Below the pieces are notes generated by a model. That model did no database searches and had not been told where the DNA came from. It was given only the letters and a program-made list of their open reading frames with translations. Positions 42,101 through 51,100 of a stretch of 64,000 bases of DNA are shown one piece after another. How positions within the stretch are numbered: position 1 is the first letter of the stretch; every line of letters begins with the position of its first letter. The translations under genes were made by a program, and so were the position numbers. Source of the DNA: Meghimatium bilineatum (lineage: Eukaryota > Mollusca > Gastropoda > Stylommatophora > Philomycidae); NCBI GenBank assembly GCA_034231615.1, contig CM067322.1, positions 68,495,354 through 68,559,353 of the forward strand. The letters are read 5' to 3'.

Positions 42101-45100
42101 GTGGTCATCCACACGAGCTCATGCAGTGTGTGATATAACAATTTTACAGGAAACATATAACTTGTGGAAACCACTTCAACTATTTGGTCAGTTTATAGAA
42201 CAAATATAATACAACCAAAATATTTTTTAAATCCATCTAAAAGTTAACTGGTAAGAGCAGGTACAAGTTGTATGGGTTTTATGTAAAAATGAAGAAAGCT
42301 GCACAGCTAAATGGAAGACAGATCTCTCAGCTGGAACATCTACTCCATAAGAAGTATTCCATTAAAAACCTATAATGTAGTGAACTATTAAATTCTTCCT
42401 TTGGTAACTACTAGACATTAATCAAATGTCTTCAAGAAATAGGCATAGATGGAAAAGACATCAGGCTGATTAGAAATATATATTGGGAACAAACTGCATC
42501 AATAAGGTGTGAAAACAGCTACTCTCCATACATAGAAATAAGAAGAGGGGTAAGACAAGGATGCATTTTATCACCAAGCCTATTTAATATCTACACAGAG
42601 AATATCTTTAAAAATATAGAAGAAACACCAGGACTCAAGATCAATGGGAAAATAATAAACAACATTAGATATGCAGATGACACTGTTCTTTTAGCAGAAA
42701 GTGAACATGAACTACAAAGACTACTAGATCAAGTCAATAAATCAAGTAATGAATATGGACTGGATATAAACATTCAAAAAACAAAAACCATGATAATCAG
42801 CAAAGACACAGAAGAACAGGAGATAAACATAAACATACAGGGAGAGAAACTACAACAAGTAAAACAGTATCAATATCTTGGACACATAGTCACAAATGAT
42901 GGCAGATGTGAAACAGAAGTTAAAAGGAGAATAGGAATGGCTAAAAGTACCTTCAATGGCATGAGGAAATTATTAATATCTAAACAAATTACAAACAAGT
43001 TAAAAATTAGAATTATAAAATGCAACATCTATTCCATATTAATGTATGGCTCAGAAACATGGACACTAAATAAACAATTAGAAGACAAAATTGATGCCTT
43101 TGAGATGTGGGTATATAGAAGAATAGGGAGAACATCATGGAAAGAGAAGAAAACAAATAAAGAGGTGCTAAAGACACTTAATATGAAGAAAGAACTACTA
43201 AGAGAAATAAAGATCAGGCAAATAAAATACTTTGGACACATTAAAAGACATGACACCCTATTGAAGACCTTACTTGAGGGTAAAGTCAAAAGGAAGCAAG
43301 CAAGAGGTAGGCAGAGATACACGTGGGAGAGTAACATTACACGATGGACAGGTTGCAGTCTAGCAGAGTGCACCACCAAGACAAGAGACAGGAGATGTTG
43401 GAGATACGTTGCAGCCAACCTTTGTTGCGGAGATGGCACTTGATGATGATGATGAACTACTAGCTAGATGCACAAGTCTTCAAACATATCTGCACTGTGC
43501 AACAGATGCTAGACTTTAGGTTAATTACTATATTTCAACTATGACGATAATGAAACAATCCCTTTAGCTGTGAGAAGTTATGTCTTAACAGCCTGTGCAT
43601 TTCTAACAAAAACACAAGTTCTTCTCAGTTGTGTAACTGAAGTGATACCTGTACTCATATAAGAATGTCTTAAAGACATGGTTGTGTAGGGGGGGGAGTG
43701 TTATCAATGCATGCTTATTTCCCAAAGGGAAGCATTCCAGTGCGTCAGGAGCCCAGGATTACCATTTTGTCCTGCAGGGAGCACAGCACTCACTTCTGGG
43801 CCAACCATCTGATCATTCTTCTGTAAGATTTGTTGACCCATTGGCAGTAATGGCACATTTAGCATTCCCAATCACCTAGGAGTCTGCCACAAAAGGGCAA
43901 AGGTGCAATATCTGCTAGCCTTCATCATCCATGGGAATGATGTGATAGAAAACAAAAGTAAGAAATTCAGTTTCCTCCTACGACATGTTTGGAAAGAAAA
44001 CAGTTGCCCTTATTCTTTGCACTATGAATTAGAAGTCCTGGATCGGTTGCCAAACGAGCAAAAACAAATGATGAAAAGACGACTTTAAAATACTATGGCT
44101 ATGTAATCCATACTGCACTTGTTCAATAATGGCAATCTTGTATTATATGAGAGCTACATAGGTGAAGATAGTTGCAATGTAGCAGTCGTAGTGTATTAGT
44201 AGATTCATACTATTGTGTTAAACTAAAAATGTAACTACAAATATTTTGTAATAAGTTTTGAAAGTTAAGTTAGCACAAGTGACAAATTACATAACATTAG
44301 AAATAACTGCGCACATATATGCTAATAAGTATGCTGTTAAATAAATGTCTTAATGAAGGATACTTCACAAAATCAACTGGGAACTCCTTTAACAAAGAAG
44401 TGCCTTGAGTCTCCACAAATGATGTTATTTCATAACTTCTCCTACGTTCTGAAATAGACAGTAAAGCCATGTTTAAAAAAATTATATAACCAAAGAATTG
44501 AAAATATGCAAATATTTGAATAAAGGCTATTATGAAAAATGTTCCTATATTAACAAATTTAAACACAGTACAGTAAAGATGGAATCACATTGGAAAAGAT
44601 CTTCTGCTTTTCTTCTTCAGCAATTAATCTTTTACTCAGATTTGTACTCCAGATTCTATGACAAAGTTTGCTGTCTGTTTCAAGGTTTTAATGTCATACA
44701 TTTGGAAAATATCTTTATACAAAATTAAGCAAATATTAATTTTTGACTATTATAATAAATGTAAATCTGTGAGATCAGGGCTCTAAAGATCAGTTTCTCA
44801 TATGTTTACATCATTTGTGAATGCTGCAGGGATCTCCATGGCATAGTGACTAAGCTCTTTGCCTCGTGCTTAAGAGTTTGTGGGTTATAACCTGGCTCAT
44901 AACGTCCTATTTACATAGTGGATTTTTTAATAAGATTCCTGGGGATTATTGTTTGAAGCCATGGACTTACATGCTATGAGTGATGCTCTCAGCACAGTGC
45001 TGCTTAGTAGAGAGGATAGAGTACATATGGAGAAATTCAATTACAACAGAATCAATCCTCTATGCCCTTTCAGCCTTTTTATATTGTGTAAATGTTGCAA

Positions 45101-48100
45101 AATGGCATATATAGATGAAAGTGTTAATGGGTTTGGTGCCTATTACTGATTATTTTAATATAAAACTTCTCAAGATTTATACCTTTACAGATTATATTGT
45201 TCATTTGTTAGAGTTAATGAAAATCAACTGGACTAAATTTGAATAAGGATGATGACAGGTGCCATAATTAAGTGCCGTCTCCGCAATGAAGGCTGATTGC
45301 AACAGATCAACATCCCCTGCCTCTTGTCTTGGTGGTACACTCTTCTAGACTGTAACCTGTCCATCTTCTAAATTTCTCCATTTTCTTCTAAATGTTAATC
45401 TCCACTTGTATCTATGCCTACCTCTTGTTTGCCTTCCTCCCCTCGACTTGTGCCATGATGTAGTTAATGATACCTCATATACAACTTGAATTTTGTTCCA
45501 CATTTTGAGTATGTGTATGACTTTTTCCAATTATTATTTTGGATGACCACATATACAACTTTGTTCATATACAACTTGAATTTCGTTTCATGCTTATCTT
45601 TGACTAATTTCACTAATCTGTTAGCTATGAGCTTTTTCCTTTCTTCTAGATACATAAAGACAATATAGTCCCTATAGGCCTATAATCAGTTAAATCGGTT
45701 TTACAGAGATTCTACAACAAAGAAAAAATTATTCAAATAGTTTGTCTGTCCCTCGAAATTTTTTCTTTTTTGTAGGGTCTTTGTAAAATCTATTTAACTG
45801 AATTTATATTATGTAAACATTTCTGTGACACAAAATTAGCACAAGTTGAAAAAGTGAGATGAAACCCTGTTAACATCAGAAGGTAGATGCTCATGGAAAG
45901 ATTAATAGCTGAAGACAGAGTTAACGGTAACAGGGGATGAGGTCGCCAAATATGACAATGGTGCAGTGATATTTCAGAGTGTTTAAACATATTTTTAGCT
46001 GCAGCAGGTCAACTTGCCCATAATCACAGAATATTCAGATAAAACATAACGAAGACCATGTTCTGGAAAGAATATGTCACATAATATGAAACATTTATCT
46101 ACCGATATGGAGAATGATTTTACTGAAATCTCCCATTTATTCAATAATGCCTTTTCTTTAAGTCTTTTTGTTAAGCTGCAACTTTTCTGCATCAACACTG
46201 AGTCTGCATTTACATTTCGGTCTGTCATGTGCATACATGGAAACTTAGAATGTTTCATCAATACCTCATAAATTATATATATATCAAGGTTCTACCTCTA
46301 GATATCCAGAGTTTTGGCCGTGTTTTCCCAGTTTTTAGATTATGTATATATACATTATGTATATATATATACATTAGATTATGTATATATACATAATCTA
46401 AAAACTGGGAAAACATGGCCAAAACTCTGGATATCTAGAGGTAGAACCTTCATGTGAGAGCAGCATTGTTCAGAAATAATATGTTTAAAGATATGGAAGA
46501 AAAAATTGAAAGCCACAAACAAAAATCTTCCATTGCTGTGATATGATTGCTAAAAAAAGTACCCATTCATGAGGAAATATTCAATGGATTGCTTCATGTT
46601 ATTGCTAAATGACCATCTAAATGACTAAAAAAGGCCATACATATATATGCTCTACGCATATAATAAAATACACTCACTTTCTGAAGCATCAAAAGTGTGA
46701 AAGTGAACAGGCTGTATGTAATTTACCAAAAGAGACATCTCCATTGCTGCTGACGCTTCTTTTCCGGCTGTACCCTGTAGAAGAATAAATATAATAATGA
46801 TGTTGTAGATTTAAGTATGGGAATGAATACGGACTAAATTACCTGTCCACCTTGTTTATGCCTTCATTAGCACTGCGTTTATGCTTACAGATGTGACTTT
46901 CATCAGCTTCTCACTATCTGGTATTTTCTGCTACAAATGGATGAGTATCTTACAGAGGCAACTTAGTGATGGTATTACTACTGCATGGTAGACTATAAGT
47001 TTGGTGATAGCAGTTATTCCTTTTTCTTTTATACATTTTTGCCTAATCTATTTGCATTAGCTTTAGGTATTCTGGTGTTTACATTGGCATCACTGTTTAA
47101 AGCTTTGGATTAAATGCTGTCTGCATATATGAAGTTATTGACTTCTGAAGCTTTTCTTCTTTGATTTTGAGATGGGGATTGGAATGTGGGTTATTTGGTG
47201 AAAACTGAAACATAACCTGTTTTCTTTGTGTTGATGGTGAACATGAAGTTGCCATAGACTTCAGAAAAATGATTTAGAGTGACCTACGTACTATCTGTAC
47301 ATTCAGTGTATAGTCCACAGTTATTAGTGTAGAAAATTCCCTGATTGTTGTACCTCAAATCTTAATTTCTATGTCTACTAATCCACTGATATGTTCTCAT
47401 ATATACCTCCTTCCATCTTTCTGCCTGCAGTGAATCCTTGCCATTTTCTCATCTTTTTCACTTATGCTGTATATGTAGTGAGGACAATGACTTCCATGAT
47501 AGAAACAAGGAAAGGGCCTTCTTCTGATGTTGATACTATCACAGGGGTCTCACTATGACAGCTTCATGTTTAAAACCTATTGTCAGGAAGCACTTTCTTA
47601 GTGACATCAAAAGTTCTTCCTCTGAAGAAGTCTTGAATCTTCGTCCTCACAGTTATGCTGTCTATAGTGTTTTGTTCTGGCACCTTCTCCTTCTCATCTG
47701 ATCTTCAGACACCTGCAGCTTTTCATGGTCCTCCACTTCTCTATAGACACAGCAGTGATAAGAGGCTTAAGAACATCATAGTTCTTAAATCTGATATATT
47801 GGCTCACTGTGCGAATCTTGATGATGTAATGCTTGTATTTCAGACCTGTTTTATTCATTTACCCACAGCCACTTTCATTATATTTATACTATTATCTGTA
47901 AATATTATGTCCTGATCTACATATTGAAAAAATGAAAGGTGATCTATTCTACCAACATTTCCATGGTATAAACCACAAATCCATGTGTATTTTTGTCACA
48001 AACTTCAATAACACAACCATCTTGGTGCATATAATATTCATGCAAAAAATTATGACAACAAACAAAACCAATACATCAAACAATAATCAACATAGACAAT

Positions 48101-51100
48101 ATAGAACTAGAATGTTTAAACAAATTCAAATATCTGGGAGAAAATATAAACAGTTCCGGAGATTGTTCAATCGAGATTAGAAGAAGACTCGCAATTTAAC
48201 ACTCAAATTAACACAAATGAGAAAGCTATGGCAAAATAGTAATAATGACACTAAATTAACCATTTTAAGATCATGTGTTTTCCCAGTGGCAACATATGGA
48301 TGCGAGACTTGGACTCTAAATAAGACAATATCAAAAAGAATAAATTCATTTGAAATGAAGTGCTACAGAGCAATCCTACGAATATCATGGACAGAGAAAA
48401 CGAAGAAAATTGAAGTTTTGAAATTACTGAAACTAAACGAAGGGTTTCTTCTTAATATCACCATAAGAAGGAAACTACAGTATTTTGGACACTTAAAGCG
48501 ACATGATGGTACCGAAAGGCTGATTCTAGAGGCAGAGTGCCGGGTAAGAGAAGAAGAGGAAGACCAAGAAGACAATGGACCAGTGACATTGAAGAATGTG
48601 TGCACATGTCTTTGGCCAATGCAGGCCTACTTGTCTGGAACAGAGAGGTATTCAGAGTATCCATGACGAAGACAAGATTCTGGAAAGAATATGTCACTTG
48701 ATATAACTGTTGTTCAGTCTTGTTCCTCTGAGATTATACTTTTTATATTCTTGAGAGCCATTGTATCTATGTTACCTGTATGGCAACTTGCCTTCCATAG
48801 GCCTAAAATTATCCTGCCAGGTACTGTATCTACCTTTGTTTTTTTTTTTATGCTGACTCTGTTCCTTCATATAATTTTTATAACTATTTATCCATTATTT
48901 GCTTTCATTGTTCAATGTTGAGTGCATAGTATTGTATTTCTTATTCATTCAGTCTGTTTTGTTTTTGATAATTTTATTTTGGGTCAAAAATTCAATTTTG
49001 CATATTTATTTTGTATGTATGTGTGTGTGTTAATATTACAGTTCTTTTCAATGGGAAGGGCATTAACATATCAGTGTAAAAAATTTTAATTAACATTTCA
49101 AATATTTGTATGACATATAAAAAAGTATGGCTTAGAAATGTATTTATTTATTCAAATATTTCAAAACATTAACTTTACCTTTTCTTTCTTCATTCTTTGC
49201 CTGCGTTTTTTCTCTTCCTCTGTCAAAATTTTCTTTTGCTTCTTTCTAGTTTTCTCTTTTTCTTCCTCTGAAATCGCTGTGTCATCATCATCATCACTGT
49301 CGCTGGAATCTGAGTCACTATCAAATGCATCATCTCCTTCTTTCGTAGGTTCAACAATTTCAGGGCCTTCACTGCTAAAAGAAAAATGTAATTATTTAAT
49401 ACAATTGTTTCATATTCTTTGTACCCTTTGGTACCCTTTTATGCAAGGGGAAGTTTCTTCACAGATTTGTTTGAAACTTAGAAAACTTCAGCTTTCAGTA
49501 TCATATAATGTTTTGAGAAGAATCCTACTCAGAGAGGATAATAAATCACTACATAATAAAGATGACAAATCTCAAGGAGTAAGTATTATTAAGCATTAGT
49601 AAATAATTTCTCTTTATGAAAGGAGTGTACACTTTGATATTGAACTTTGGCTGATACTGACTTCCACAGATCTACCATATTCTTAATAAATCCTGATTAC
49701 CTGTACACACACTCTAAATATAGCATAATTTCACATGCCAACAATATAAAGTAATTTCTGTGTGCTTTTAAAAACAATGTTATTATTAAATAAATAGTTA
49801 GCTAGTTAGTCATTGGATCATCATCACTGCACTCCAGACAAGTCTATAGGTGCTCAGATCTCTCCTCGAGTGTACCTGCCATTACACGTTGACTGACTGT
49901 CCCAGTATTAAATAAATGTCTCAGTCTGTGACAACCAATTTCCAATAGATTATTAGTCATCTTGATGACATGGAATCTGAAATCTGTTTCCTTCAAGAAC
50001 ATGGTGTTTGTGGTATAGATTATGCTGATACTGAATATGGTTTTCAATTAAAATCCTGATGTTTAAGATTTCTTCTAAGGTGCTTGTGTTTGATCCAACT
50101 TGTTCTTCTGCAATTATTTTCTCAGTTCTGTGATTTAGTCTGCTAATTGGGTGTTTTATAAGGTTAATAGTTCTATAATTATTACACACTTTCAAATTCC
50201 TTTTTTTTTGTAAATGGATATTATTAGTGATTGTGTTCACACAGCAGGCATTTTTTTTTAACTCCAAATTTTCTTGACAATTTAGTAATGATATTTACAC
50301 ATTCATTCATCCATACTTAAGAAGTTCTGCTGGGATGTTACCTATGCCAGGTGATTTCACTCCTTTCAATGTTCATATTGTCTCTATAATTTCTTCTACT
50401 AGAATTCTTGCATTTCCTCTTTCTCTGTTGCTTACAGCATTTTCTAATATAGTAGGCCCTATAATCAGGATCACAGTCACAGTTATACAGTTTCTTGCCA
50501 TACTCTGCCCATATTTTTTTAATTATATTTGTTTTTTCATTTAGCATCTTTCCATGCTTATCTTCTATAATAGATATCTTTGGAATTATTTATTGTTTTA
50601 TCTTTCTTATGACAGTCTAAATGACCGTCTGAAAGACAAAAACAAAAGGCCATACATTTTTCTTACGGGGTCATATATTACTGTTTCCATGTTTAATTCA
50701 TGTACTGTTCCTCTAGCCCTGCTTCTTACATTTTCTTCTCATATATTTGTTAATTTTGCTATATTGCCCTGTCATTTTAGGGCTTCTTTCTTAACCTTTT
50801 TCACTTGTCTTCAATCATCACATAGTTTCAGTATGTTATCTGTTTCCCAAGCTTGAGTGTTATTCTTTTTGTCCTGAATGTTTCTGTTGCTGATTCTTGT
50901 AGCACTTCTTTCACGATTTTATACAGAAAAATTTCTTGAATCTACAAACTACTTAAAATATATTGGTTCGATTATTAAAGTAGAGAATATTTATCACTGT
51001 TTAAACAAAAATTTATCACCTGCTTATTGAAAGATTTTTTTCCAGTGCAATTCTGCTTGGAGACTTTTGTTCTGGTTCAGGAGTAGGAACAATTACTTGG

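Noticed and set aside
49464..49577. Plus-strand exon with TTTCTTCACAG acceptor and GTAAGTATT donor
   Set aside because: The product resembles a LINE C-terminal block (KLxxSYN), so transposon sequence is the simpler explanation.
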